A stretch of DNA of 64,000 bases, taken from positions 1-64,000 of the forward strand of contig CAZWDL010000019.1 of NCBI GenBank assembly GCA_964632995.1. Reading direction: 5' to 3'. This document shows, in pieces, positions 18,826-27,400 of the stretch (position 1 is its first letter; each line of letters begins with the position of its first letter). A model generated the notes under the pieces. The model ran no database searches. It saw only the letters and a list, made by a program, of their open reading frames with translations, and had not been told where the DNA came from. Origin of the DNA: CAZWDL01 sp964632995. Lineage in GTDB: Bacteria; Bacteroidota; Bacteroidia; Chitinophagales; Saprospiraceae. Both the position numbers and the translations under genes were made by a program.

Positions 18826-19305
18826 ATGATTCTGGTTTTACTAGGAACCTTTCCTATAGCGTTTAAGCGTCCTCTGTTTGAATTAGAACGTTTATGTCAG
18901 GAAGGGAAAATTACAGAGGAAGTCATCGTCCAGAACGGCCATACGCAAATGGACTCCCGTCACCTTACCTTAAGGCCTTTTATTCCTCCCGATGAATTAA
19001 CGACACTTTACGAAAGAGCTAGGGTTATCATATCCCATGCCGGCACCGGTTCACTTCTAAAAGGCATCAAACTCCATAAAAAAGTAATTGCCATTGCCCG
19101 CCTGGTCAAGTATGGAGAGCATATAGATGATCATCAGACAGAAATTCTGGAAGAATTTGCGAGACTGAACTATATCCTTCCCTGGCGGGAGCATGACTCC
19201 CCGGAAGAACTACTGACCGCCGTTGAAACATTTTCACCAGCCAGGTACCTTTCCAGTAAACAGCAGTTTATTGATTATTTAACAGATTATATTGATTCCT
19301 TATAA
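18826..19305 (+). CDS. Alg13/PssE-type glycosyltransferase catalytic subunit
   Basis: A 159-aa protein matching the C-terminal half of GT28 enzymes: MILVLLGTFPIAFKRPLFELE, IVQNGHTQMDSR, FIPPDELTTLYERARVIISHAGTG around residues 57-80, and KVIAIARLVKYGEHIDDHQTEI. It holds the UDP-sugar binding site and works with the Alg14-type partner upstream at the membrane. The usual N-terminal glycine loop reads LLGTFP where many homologues have VTVGT. The separate start 247 nt downstream of its partner means it may have its own translation signal. Confidence 0.8.
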   Translation: MILVLLGTFPIAFKRPLFELERLCQEGKITEEVIVQNGHTQMDSRHLTLRPFIPPDELTTLYERARVIISHAGTGSLLKGIKLHKKVIAIARLVKYGEHIDDHQTEILEEFARLNYILPWREHDSPEELLTAVETFSPARYLSSKQQFIDYLTDYIDSL

Positions 19306-19369
19306 TTTTTCTTTGAGATGAAAGCTGATCCTAAGAATCAGATCTCAAACAACTTAAAAAATACTATAA

Positions 19370-20386
19370 ATGTTAAGAGCTGCAATTGTCGGCCTCGGCA
19401 AAATGGGGATTTCCCATGCGGCCATCGTCGGGGCTAACCCTTCGGTGGATCTAGTCGCCGTTTGCGATACCTCGTCGCTGGTGTTGAACGGGTTCAAAAA
19501 ATACGCCCCGGTAGAAGTATACAGTGACTTCCGGAAAATGATGGATGAGGAGCAACTTGACTTCATCGTCATAGCTACGCCTACGAAGCTGCATTTTCCA
19601 ATGGTAAAATACGCTTTGGAAAAGGGCATTCACGTGTTCTGTGAAAAACCCTTCTGTTTGTCAACCGACGAAGGAGCTGAACTGGTGGAGCTGGCCGAAC
19701 GGAATTCCCTCATCAATCAGGTGGGGTATCACAACCACTTCATCGGAACCTTCAGGGAACTGAAGCGCCTGTTGGAGGAAGATGTGCTGGGAGACCTGCT
19801 GCACTTTACCGGAGAAGCCTACGGTCCTGTGGTGACCAAAGAGAAAGTAGGGACCTGGCGCTCCAAACCCAACGAAGGAGGCGGCTGTCTGTACGACTAC
19901 GCCTCTCACGTACTGAACCTGATACAGGAAGTGCTGGGGCGGCCGGTAAAGGTGACGGGCTCACTGATGAAGAGTATCTACTCCAAGGGAGTGGAAGATG
20001 CGGTGTACTCGCTGATGGAGCTGGATAATAACCTGAGCGGTACCCTGCTGGTCAACTGGAGTGATGAAACCTACCGGAAAATGTCCACTTCCCTCACTAT
20101 ACAGGGAAAAAAGGGAAAGATCATCTGCGATGCGACCGAACTGAAAATCTTTTTGAAGGAGGACAATCCCCGCGAGGGCCTGGAAAAGGGCTGGACCATC
20201 AAATACATCACCGACCTGGCCCTGCCCGTAGATTACTACCTCCGCGGAGAAGAATACAGCGCTCAGATCGACTACTTCGTCAATAACGTACTGAGCAGAA
20301 AAAAGGGCCTTGTCAATACTTTTGAACAGGGATTGTATACAGATAAGGTGATGGAAATGATCATGGACAAAGCAAAACTCAACTAA
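19370..20386 (+). CDS. Gfo/Idh/MocA family NAD(P)-dependent oxidoreductase
   Basis: The N-terminal Rossmann fold opens AAIVGLGKMGISHAAIV and includes LVAVCDTS and the EKP-containing CEKPFCLS typical of the family. The C-terminal alpha/beta domain contains GGGCLYDYASHVLNL, in which the Asp/His pair is the usual catalytic site. At 338 aa it is full length. In polysaccharide loci these enzymes oxidise or reduce sugar nucleotides (WbpB, WlbA). One nucleotide separates its stop from the next start, so the two proteins are probably made together and act on the same compound. The substrate is unknown. Confidence 0.87.
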   Translation: MLRAAIVGLGKMGISHAAIVGANPSVDLVAVCDTSSLVLNGFKKYAPVEVYSDFRKMMDEEQLDFIVIATPTKLHFPMVKYALEKGIHVFCEKPFCLSTDEGAELVELAERNSLINQVGYHNHFIGTFRELKRLLEEDVLGDLLHFTGEAYGPVVTKEKVGTWRSKPNEGGGCLYDYASHVLNLIQEVLGRPVKVTGSLMKSIYSKGVEDAVYSLMELDNNLSGTLLVNWSDETYRKMSTSLTIQGKKGKIICDATELKIFLKEDNPREGLEKGWTIKYITDLALPVDYYLRGEEYSAQIDYFVNNVLSRKKGLVNTFEQGLYTDKVMEMIMDKAKLN

Positions 20387-20387
20387 A

Positions 20388-21263
20388 ATGGATAAAGTAC
20401 TTTTCGGTGACAACCAATTCTTCGGTGTCAACCACGCATCCGATGAGAAGTCCAGGGCGCAGGCCCTGCGATTCAAAGACGATGCGGCTATTATAAGAGT
20501 CTTGGATCAAGCTATTGACCTGGGCATCAATACCTTCATGTGTACAACGCATGATCGCATCGCCAATATCTGCGACCACATGCGGGCTCACCCGGAACGC
20601 TATGAGCACTTCAAAATACATCCCTGTATGCCGTATGCCCATAAGTACGCCAATGCGGTTACCGAGCTGGGCATTCTGGGAACGATTAAGCAGTACGTGC
20701 CTGGTAATTTTCTCGGCACTTTCACTAAGGGAGGACTCGCTTTCCTGAATAAAGATTTCAGCAAGCTCATGCAAATCCTGGTTGACGCGGAGATGAAGAT
20801 GTTCAAAGGCATCGATACGCCCGTCATTTTTATCCAGAATGTACTGGTAGACATGATCCTGGGCCTCAAAATGTACGGCGTGTTCAAGGAGTACGACGAT
20901 TACATCCGTCAAAAATACAAGGCGGAACCCGGATATATTACCATGAATATGCCGGCCTTGCTGGATGCGCTGGAGTCGGTGGGTATCGAAAATCCCATCA
21001 TCTGCGCCTCTATCAACAAGATCGGGTTCAGAATGTCGGGCGGGATCGAGCTCTACGAGCAATATCTGAACGAACGGAAGTTTCGGCCTATTGCTATGCA
21101 GGTACTGGCTGCCGGGGCCCTTCGTCCAAAGGAGGCGATCGAGTACCTGGGCCGGTTCCCGAAAATCGAGTCAGTACTCTTCGGCGCCAGCTCCCGGAAT
21201 CATATCCAGGAGACTAAAGAACTGATAGAAAAAAATTACTTTTCCGTCAAAGCAATAAAGTGA
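20388..21263 (+). CDS. Uncharacterised aldo/keto-reductase-like TIM-barrel protein
   Basis: A 291-aa soluble protein. It opens KVLFGDNQFFGVNHASDEK, has alternating hydrophobic strands and helices, a segment IAMQVLAAGALRPKEAIEYL, and ends VLFGASSRNHIQETKELIEK. That last pattern resembles the C-terminal glycine-serine cofactor loop of aldo/keto reductases. The classical catalytic tetrad is not obvious, so function is uncertain. It starts 1 nt after the oxidoreductase stop and is the last plus-strand gene of the main locus. The pairing suggests a two-enzyme sugar-nucleotide modification; I cannot name the reaction. Confidence 0.6.
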   Translation: MDKVLFGDNQFFGVNHASDEKSRAQALRFKDDAAIIRVLDQAIDLGINTFMCTTHDRIANICDHMRAHPERYEHFKIHPCMPYAHKYANAVTELGILGTIKQYVPGNFLGTFTKGGLAFLNKDFSKLMQILVDAEMKMFKGIDTPVIFIQNVLVDMILGLKMYGVFKEYDDYIRQKYKAEPGYITMNMPALLDALESVGIENPIICASINKIGFRMSGGIELYEQYLNERKFRPIAMQVLAAGALRPKEAIEYLGRFPKIESVLFGASSRNHIQETKELIEKNYFSVKAIK

Positions 21264-21277
21264 CGGAGTACACCGAA

Positions 21278-21356
21278 AAACAGATAAACTGTAGAGCTGA
21301 AAAAGGTTAGTTCCCCCTTACCCGGGTACTTTTTCAACTTCTCAGTTTATCTGTTT
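21278..21356. terminator. Long inverted repeat between convergent genes, likely bidirectional terminator
   Basis: AAACAGATAAACTG (21278-21291) and CAGTTTATCTGTTT (21343-21356) are perfect complements. Inside them GCTGAAAAAG (21296-21305) and CTTTTTCAAC (21329-21338) continue the stem with one mismatch. It lies between the end of the main locus and the convergent lipoprotein gene. The arms contain A and T runs on both sides, so it can work in either direction. Confidence 0.6.
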
Positions 21357-21381
21357 ATCGGGCACTACTCATTTCAGGTTC

Positions 21382-22353
21382 CTAATTTTTCTCCTTACTG
21401 GAATAGATCGTCAGGTCGTCAATCCACATTTTGTGAGGAGTTTTATCCCCGCGTTCGTGGTAGATTTTGGCGATACTGATGGTGAATTTACTATTGTTGG
21501 GATCGACGGTGGGAAAACCCGATCGCTCTCCGATCAGCTCGTCGTCAAACCAGACTTTGACTTCACCGTCCTTGGTGTCACGCTTTACGTAATAGGAAAC
21601 CTGAAACCACCGCCCCTTGGGCAGGACCATCCGTTTCCGGCTGGTGCCGAACATCTCTCCTTCTTTGTTGCGGCCACCCAACCATACGGAGAAGAATTGC
21701 TGGTTTTCATCAGGACTTCCGATATAAATGGCGGAGTAAGGCGCGCCACCGGCAGAATAGGGGTTGCCGATTTCAAACCAGTCCCAGTTGATAGTAGGAT
21801 CGTACAGCCCCCAGTTTTCCGGCAGGTAAACCCAGTAGGAAACGCAATATTCTTTACCTATAATGCTGTTCGGGATAAGAACGAACTCGGCCCTCCGGCT
21901 TTTTTCGATGTCGAACACTTCCATACCGATGCTCCTTTCACCCGAACGGAAATGTTCACTGTCGACCCACATGTGGGCGCCGCCAAGTCCGTTGCCCGAG
22001 CCGCCGTCGGCCTGGTGCATGGCGGCAAACTCAAACCAGTGAGGGAAATCCCAGCTGAGGTTGTTGTCGTTTAGTTTTTCCGCATTATCGAAGCTGGTTG
22101 ACACTACTTCTTCCATGGCATTGAATACATCGGAAGGGCAGCCGATTTCGTCATTAGAAGGTCCTGCCGGTGGATCCTCGGCTGGGTTTTCCGGAGGACT
22201 GGAGATGTCTATATCCCAGGGATTCCACGAATCCGGGTTGCAGCTGAAAAGCCCAAGGCTGAACGCGAGGAAGGCCAGGAACCGTACCCGGTGCTTCGTT
22301 ATGGAAGACAAGACGGTACCGGTACGCTTAGTGAGGGAATTTTTTTGACGCAT
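21382..22353 (-). CDS. Secreted jelly-roll-like lipoprotein, copy A (possible polysaccharide-binding or lyase fold)
   Basis: A signal peptide with lipobox LGLFSC places the acylated cysteine at residue 38. After a proline- and acid-rich linker comes a single domain of about 240 residues rich in beta strands and aromatic residues: NDNNLSWDFPHWFEFAAM, SIGMEVFDIEKSRR, EYCVSYWVYLPENWG, VLPKGRWFQVSYYVKRD, and a final KMWIDDLTIYSS. The pattern resembles the concanavalin-like fold of small polysaccharide lyases and LamG domains, but I recognise no catalytic motif. A closely similar copy lies at 26196-27095. It is encoded against the surrounding genes and probably sits on the cell surface, perhaps binding or trimming the exported glycan. 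Confidence 0.6.
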   Translation of the reverse strand: MRQKNSLTKRTGTVLSSITKHRVRFLAFLAFSLGLFSCNPDSWNPWDIDISSPPENPAEDPPAGPSNDEIGCPSDVFNAMEEVVSTSFDNAEKLNDNNLSWDFPHWFEFAAMHQADGGSGNGLGGAHMWVDSEHFRSGERSIGMEVFDIEKSRRAEFVLIPNSIIGKEYCVSYWVYLPENWGLYDPTINWDWFEIGNPYSAGGAPYSAIYIGSPDENQQFFSVWLGGRNKEGEMFGTSRKRMVLPKGRWFQVSYYVKRDTKDGEVKVWFDDELIGERSGFPTVDPNNSKFTISIAKIYHERGDKTPHKMWIDDLTIYSSKEKN

Positions 22354-23116
22354 GGATTGAAAGTGTTTAAAGATTATTGAAAAGAAATGCTTGTATCAGG
22401 CCTATTGCAGTAAAAAAGCCTAGTGCTCTGTCCCAGAAGTTCTTTCGAGGAATTCTGCTTCTTTTGGCGGTATCCTTCGTTGCTCCCCGACCCTTCGGGT
22501 ACGGGGCAGGCTGTCGGTCAGGTAGCTCCGGCTATCTTCCCTTCTCGCGTCTCGTCTACCCCCAAAATAACTTCGCCTAAACTATGAATAACTTAGTTCC
22601 CGGCGCACTGGCAATAGGAACAAACGGGGTTGATGTGTAGGTGGGGTTTTCCTGGTCCCCGAGCGACAGGGCTTTGTACCTGCGACAAACAGACAATTTC
22701 TGTTCCCGGACCCTTACCAAAGGCATCCTACAATGCCGTGTGGGGAAACTCGTGATAGCATTGCCGACAGATACAAACCTTCATGCTTGATGACAGCAAT
22801 AGATTTCAGATAACATACTTGTGAAAACTGGGATGGATGGGAACAATCCGAAAAACATATTCGAAGTATCCCATGGTCGATTAGAAGAAGCGCGTTAGTC
22901 CTGTCCGGTCAGCGGACTGACCTCAAGTTTCATAATAAACGGCGACTCTGGAAAAATTATTCTGAATTTCGATTTTTTTATATAAATAACAAAATGATTT
23001 CATTGCGCAATACCATTCAGAGGTTCGTCCCTCCCTTCTTTACCTGCCGGCAGCACCTTTTCCATGGCGCCTGACGGAACACATTTATAAGTACATTGGA
23101 TCAAAAAAAAGAAAAC
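22354..23116. other. Intergenic region with degraded repeat, no gene seen
   Basis: No credible coding sequence is present. A MITE-like repeat occupies about 22425-22574. The remainder is AT-rich and unremarkable up to the membrane-protein start. The stretch should contain promoters for both divergent flanking genes, but no clear TAnnTTTG box with a matching TTG was found. Confidence 0.55.
22425..22574. repeat. MITE-like palindromic element, copy 2 (right end degraded)
   Basis: The left end GCTCTGTCCCAGAAGTTC matches the inverted right end of the 18613-18768 element at 16 of 18 positions. The interior contains a CGTTGCTC motif and CCGGCTATCTTC, corresponding to CCGGCTATGCTC in copy 1, in the same orientation. 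The right terminal repeat is reduced to a recognisable AACTTC. The end coordinate is approximate. Confidence 0.55.
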
Positions 23117-24904
23117 ATGGCTAACCCAATACCCTCCGGTTTAAAAGAAAAGCTCTTCTTTCTCGGCTGTTTGCTCTTTCTGACTCTGGGGTTTTACAAC
23201 AACTTCTGGAAGGCGGCCGACCAGGGATTTTACAGTGAATTTGATAAGTCCTCCGAATCCCTTATTCTGGGCAGGCTGGGTATGTCAGAGCGGGAGGGGC
23301 TTTTTGCTCACGGCGGCCTGACCGGCCGGTTCCCCACTCCGGAAGGAAAGGATTCAGTCCTCTACCAGTACGAAGTGTACGAGGATCAGCTGGAGGTGGA
23401 AACGGACGTTTTTCATACCTATGACAGCCAGACCGGGGGGCAGGCCATTACCTTTGCGCTGATAGATATTGTGTCGCCCTTATCCAATCAGGCCAATGTG
23501 CAGCTTTATAAACTTCTGAATTCGGTCCTGGCCGCTCTGGTTTTTTTACTGATTGTCTTTTGGGTATATCAAAACTTTGGGTTTGGTACGGCTCTGATCA
23601 CCTTTATATTCATTTTGTTTTCGCAGGGGATTACGGTATTCGCCCGGCACTTGTACTGGAGCCTTTGGGCCTTTTATGTTCCCTTTCTAGCCGTTTTGGC
23701 CGCCCTTTCGGTAGAAAGAAGAAAAGATATTCAGTTTTCGGCCTCAAAACTTATCGGCCTGGTTTTTCTGGCGGTGCTCGTCAAATTTTTTTACACCGGG
23801 TTTGAATACATCACCACGACGCTGATCATGCTGGTGACGCCATTTGTCTTCTACGCTATTCTGGACAAGTGGCCTTTCAGAAAACTAGTGAACCGGGTCC
23901 TGTATTCAGCGGTGGGATCTATAGCAGCCGCACTGATGTCTTCTATTTTTATTGTCCTTCAGATTTCAGCGGTAAAGGGCAGCCTCGCCAGCGGCGTAGA
24001 TCACATCGTGGGGTCATTCCTTCGAAGATCCTGGGGAGACCCCAATAATTTTTCCGATTCTTACCGGGATTCACTGGAGAGCAGCATCCCGGAAGTCCTG
24101 GGCCGGTATTTGATCAGAACCCCTGCGCCGCCTTTCGATCTTCAGAATATCTTTGTCAATTTATCGGGTGCCGATCTGTGGAAAATGAACTATGCCGGTT
24201 TGATCTTTCTTTTTGCCGCTTTCTCCGTACTGTATTTCATGGGCAAAAAGTATGATTTCATCGACGCGGGCGACAGCAAGAAGCAAACGGCGCTGATACT
24301 AACCTGCTGGGTATCCATCCTGGCGCCCTTATCCTGGTTGATTCTGTTTAAAGGTCATTCCTATATCCACCGGGTATTGAACTATATCGTCTGGTATATG
24401 CCCTTTGCGATTCTGGGCTTTGCCGTAATCAGTAGTGTCATTATCTCAATGAAAACAAGGGCATATCAGTTCTTGTCCGTCGCCGGTATTTTCCTGGTGT
24501 TTTTCGTCAGTGACTACCAGGAGAAGCAACTGGGGTGGATCGTGGAAAATTACAATCAGGTTCAGGAAATAAGGTCATCGGCGCTACTTCATCAGGCGGA
24601 GTCCGGCTTTAGCATCTATGCTCATCAGGACAGGATCTGGTATGTCAAGGAGGCTGCTCAGGAGCAAGACCGGGAAGCGACCTTCTTCCTTGAGTTTATT
24701 CCCGCAGACAGGTCTGCTGTGCAGGGAGAGACACTCGAATTCGATTACCGTTCCGGCAGTATACAGTTTCCCTGGTGGACGGGTAAAGGAAAGCTGCTCA
24801 TCGTCTCACAACCGCTTCCGTCCTACGCAATCGACGAAATAAGAACCGGTCAACAAGCGGAGGGGACCAGCATTTGGCAGACCCGGCTTGTCATCGAGAA
24901 CTGA
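23117..24904 (+). CDS. Large GT-C-like membrane protein
   Basis: About 595 aa with roughly ten to twelve hydrophobic helices, a large first extracytoplasmic loop (about residues 35-130) and a hydrophilic C-terminal domain of about 110 residues. The loop carries EFDKSSESLILGRLG, an acidic pair just after helix 1 as in GT-C transferases that use polyprenyl-phosphate sugars. A later HSYIHRVLNYIVWYMP segment also resembles this class. The frame extends to a TTG at 23096; ATG 23117 is preferred. It precedes a polyprenyl-phosphate hexose synthase-like GT2 by 27 nt, which would provide its donor. Assignment to GT-C rests on topology and context, not on a strong motif. Confidence 0.55.
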   Translation: MANPIPSGLKEKLFFLGCLLFLTLGFYNNFWKAADQGFYSEFDKSSESLILGRLGMSEREGLFAHGGLTGRFPTPEGKDSVLYQYEVYEDQLEVETDVFHTYDSQTGGQAITFALIDIVSPLSNQANVQLYKLLNSVLAALVFLLIVFWVYQNFGFGTALITFIFILFSQGITVFARHLYWSLWAFYVPFLAVLAALSVERRKDIQFSASKLIGLVFLAVLVKFFYTGFEYITTTLIMLVTPFVFYAILDKWPFRKLVNRVLYSAVGSIAAALMSSIFIVLQISAVKGSLASGVDHIVGSFLRRSWGDPNNFSDSYRDSLESSIPEVLGRYLIRTPAPPFDLQNIFVNLSGADLWKMNYAGLIFLFAAFSVLYFMGKKYDFIDAGDSKKQTALILTCWVSILAPLSWLILFKGHSYIHRVLNYIVWYMPFAILGFAVISSVIISMKTRAYQFLSVAGIFLVFFVSDYQEKQLGWIVENYNQVQEIRSSALLHQAESGFSIYAHQDRIWYVKEAAQEQDREATFFLEFIPADRSAVQGETLEFDYRSGSIQFPWWTGKGKLLIVSQPLPSYAIDEIRTGQQAEGTSIWQTRLVIEN

Positions 24905-24931
24905 ATATCTAATCTATACGCAAAAAAACAA

Positions 24932-26146
24932 ATGATTATGCAAAGTTGTGAACTAACTATTTTAATGCCTTGCCTGAACGAGGAGGAAACTATCGGAATC
25001 TGTATAGAAAAAGCTATGCATTTTCTCCAGACCAACGGCGTCAGCGGAGAAGTTTTGATTGCCGATAACGGAAGTACGGACGGCTCTAAGTCTATCGCCC
25101 GTGATCTGGGTGCGAGAGTAGTCGAAGTGGAAGAGAAAGGCTACGGAAGCGCCCTGCTGGGAGGTATAGGCGCCGCCCATGGCACATACATCATCATGGG
25201 AGATTCCGACGACAGTTACGATTTTCTCAACCTTATGCCCCATTTAGAAAAACTGCGGGAAGGCTATGATCTCGTCATGGGCAACCGTTTTAAAGGAGGA
25301 ATCGAAAAGGGCGCCATGCCCTTCTTACACCGGTACCTGGGCAACCCTGTCCTGTCCTTCATCGGCAAGTTGTTTTTCGATATTCCGGTGAATGACTTTC
25401 ATTGCGGTCTGCGCGGTTTTAACCGGGAAAGCATCATGGAAATCGGTCTGAATACCCAGGGCATGGAGTTTGCCTCGGAAATGGTGGTGAAGTCGGCACT
25501 GAACAACCTGAAAATTACGGAAGTACCGACGATCCTTTCTCCGGACGGCCGTTCGCGCCCGCCTCATTTGAATACCTGGCGTGACGGTTGGCGTCATCTG
25601 CGGTTCTTACTGATTTACAGCCCTCAGTGGTTATTTTTCTATCCGGGGATTGTTTTCATGCTGCTCGGAACGGTTTTCTCTGTCCTGTTGATTCAGGAAC
25701 CTCTTTACCTGGACGAGGTGCGCCTGGATATTCACACGCTGCTGTACTCGGCTGGAAGCGTATTCATTGGGTTTCAGTTGATCTCCTTTTATGTATTGTC
25801 CCGGGTTTACGCCACCCAATCGGAACTACTCCCCTCCAACGGGCTTTCCCGCGCCATTGATCAGATCTTTACGCTGGAGCGCAGCATTGCTGTCGGATTG
25901 ATCCTTATCCTGAGCGGATTGGGGCTGAGTGGGTACAGTTATCTGATCTGGCAAAGCGTGGAGTACGGGGATCTGGCCGCCAGCAATACATTCAGAATCG
26001 TTATACCGGGTCTGATGCTGCTGATCTTGGGTATTCAATTCATCTTTACCGGATTCTTCAAAAGCATCCTGGAACTGAAAACGGTTAAAACGGGCGGTCG
26101 GGAAACCAGTGTGCCGCAAATGGCAGCGTCTACACCGCTGAGCTGA
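24932..26146 (+). CDS. Membrane-bound GT2 of the polyprenyl-phosphate hexose synthase type
   Basis: The N-terminal GT-A domain is clear: LTILMPCLNEEETIGICIEKA, VLIADNGSTDGSKSIA, GTYIIMGDSDDSYDF with the DxDD metal site, and DFHCGLRGFNRE. This matches the DPM1/GtrB group, which transfers a hexose from a nucleotide sugar to a polyprenyl phosphate. After about residue 225 come four hydrophobic segments, giving a membrane-anchored form of about 404 aa. It follows the GT-C-like protein closely, so the pair probably makes and uses a lipid-linked monosaccharide outside the cytoplasm. The sugar is unknown. Confidence 0.83.
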   Translation: MIMQSCELTILMPCLNEEETIGICIEKAMHFLQTNGVSGEVLIADNGSTDGSKSIARDLGARVVEVEEKGYGSALLGGIGAAHGTYIIMGDSDDSYDFLNLMPHLEKLREGYDLVMGNRFKGGIEKGAMPFLHRYLGNPVLSFIGKLFFDIPVNDFHCGLRGFNRESIMEIGLNTQGMEFASEMVVKSALNNLKITEVPTILSPDGRSRPPHLNTWRDGWRHLRFLLIYSPQWLFFYPGIVFMLLGTVFSVLLIQEPLYLDEVRLDIHTLLYSAGSVFIGFQLISFYVLSRVYATQSELLPSNGLSRAIDQIFTLERSIAVGLILILSGLGLSGYSYLIWQSVEYGDLAASNTFRIVIPGLMLLILGIQFIFTGFFKSILELKTVKTGGRETSVPQMAASTPLS

Positions 26147-26195
26147 AAAACCGGGAAAACAGCCCAACAGCACTACTTTTTCCATTTTCCGGCTA

Positions 26196-27095
26196 TTAGT
26201 TTTTTCCCTGGTTACTGTGAATGGTCAGATCATCGATCCACATTTTATGCGGTCTTTTATCTCCCCTTTCGTAGTATATTTTAGCGATACTGATGGTGAA
26301 TTTCGGATTGTCGGGATCGACAGTTGGGTAACCCGATTTTTTGGCGAGCAGTTCGCCGTCGAACCAGACTTTGATTTCACCGTCCTTATTGTCTCTGAGG
26401 ACGTAATAAGAAACCTGGAACCAGCGTCCCTTCGGTATAGCTGTTCTTTTACTGGGCGTGCCGAACATATTCCCGTCTTTGTCCCGCCCGCCGAGCCAGA
26501 TGGAGAAGAATTCCTGGTTTTCATCAGGGCTTCCTATGTGAATTGAAGCATAGGGCGCACCGCCGGCAGAGTATGGGTTGCCGATTTCAAACCAGTCCCA
26601 GTCGATATTGGGATCGTACAGGCCCCAGTCTTCGGAAAGATAGAGCCAGTAAGAGACGCAGTATTCTTTCCCCAGGACTTCACTGGGGAAAATGACAAAT
26701 TCTGATCTGCGGCTTTTTTCGATATCGAATACCTCCATACCGATACTCTTTTTTCCCGAATGAGCGAGGGTGGTATCTACCCACATCCGGGCGCCGCCGA
26801 GCCCGTCGCCCAGTCCTCCGTCGGCTTGATGCATGGCAGCGAACTCAAACCAATGAGGGAAATCCCAGGAGAGGTTGTTATCATTTACTTTTTCAACTTC
26901 TTCAAAACTGGTTTCTTCAACCTTCTCCATGTGTCCGAGTATCTCGGCGGTACAGCCCAGCTCGTGGGGAGGCGCGTTATCAACTGCTTGTTCATCAGAA
27001 TTCGGACCAGACAGATTAATATCCAGAGAACTTAAAGGTTCCATGTTGCAGCCTAGCAGGAGACAGAAAAAAGCTATAAAGATTAGATGTTTCAT
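26196..27095 (-). CDS. Secreted jelly-roll-like lipoprotein, copy B
   Basis: This is a close paralogue of the lipoprotein at 21382-22353, sharing long identical blocks such as NDNNLSWDFPHWFEFAAM, SIGMEVFDIEKSRR and WDWFEIGNPYSAGGAPY and the same C-terminus KMWIDDLTI. The lipobox LLLGC puts the acylated cysteine at residue 16 when the start is the ATG at 27095; the frame is open to 27170, but that extension would put 25 polar residues before the signal peptide. Domain size is the same as in copy A. It is convergent with the GT2 upstream of it. No catalytic motif is recognised. Confidence 0.62.
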   Translation of the reverse strand: MKHLIFIAFFCLLLGCNMEPLSSLDINLSGPNSDEQAVDNAPPHELGCTAEILGHMEKVEETSFEEVEKVNDNNLSWDFPHWFEFAAMHQADGGLGDGLGGARMWVDTTLAHSGKKSIGMEVFDIEKSRRSEFVIFPSEVLGKEYCVSYWLYLSEDWGLYDPNIDWDWFEIGNPYSAGGAPYASIHIGSPDENQEFFSIWLGGRDKDGNMFGTPSKRTAIPKGRWFQVSYYVLRDNKDGEIKVWFDGELLAKKSGYPTVDPDNPKFTISIAKIYYERGDKRPHKMWIDDLTIHSNQGKN

Positions 27096-27400
27096 TTGGT
27101 ACTTATTTACCGCATAAACCCTTCTATCAGGGGGGGAATAAAGAGGTTTACTGCAGGACTTATTGATCAAGAAATTAATAGTTATTGGCTCTTTTTAATA
27201 CAGAAATTGGCGAAATCGGTCAGTATTCAAATTTTTCCAATGGATGTAAAGATACGATATAGCGGTATCAGTTGGCTGCAACTTTCGTTGTTAGAGAGAA
27301 AAAAAACACGGTTGTTGTTAGAAGCCCGGTGATTCTGAGAAACTGTTTCTGTTTTGAAGATTGCCTTATTCAGTAAAATTAAAGCAAACCCCTGCCCATT

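Noticed and set aside
21433..22074. 213-codon plus-strand frame over lipoprotein A
   Set aside because: The minus-strand frame has a signal peptide, lipobox and a paralogue; the plus frame has none of these.
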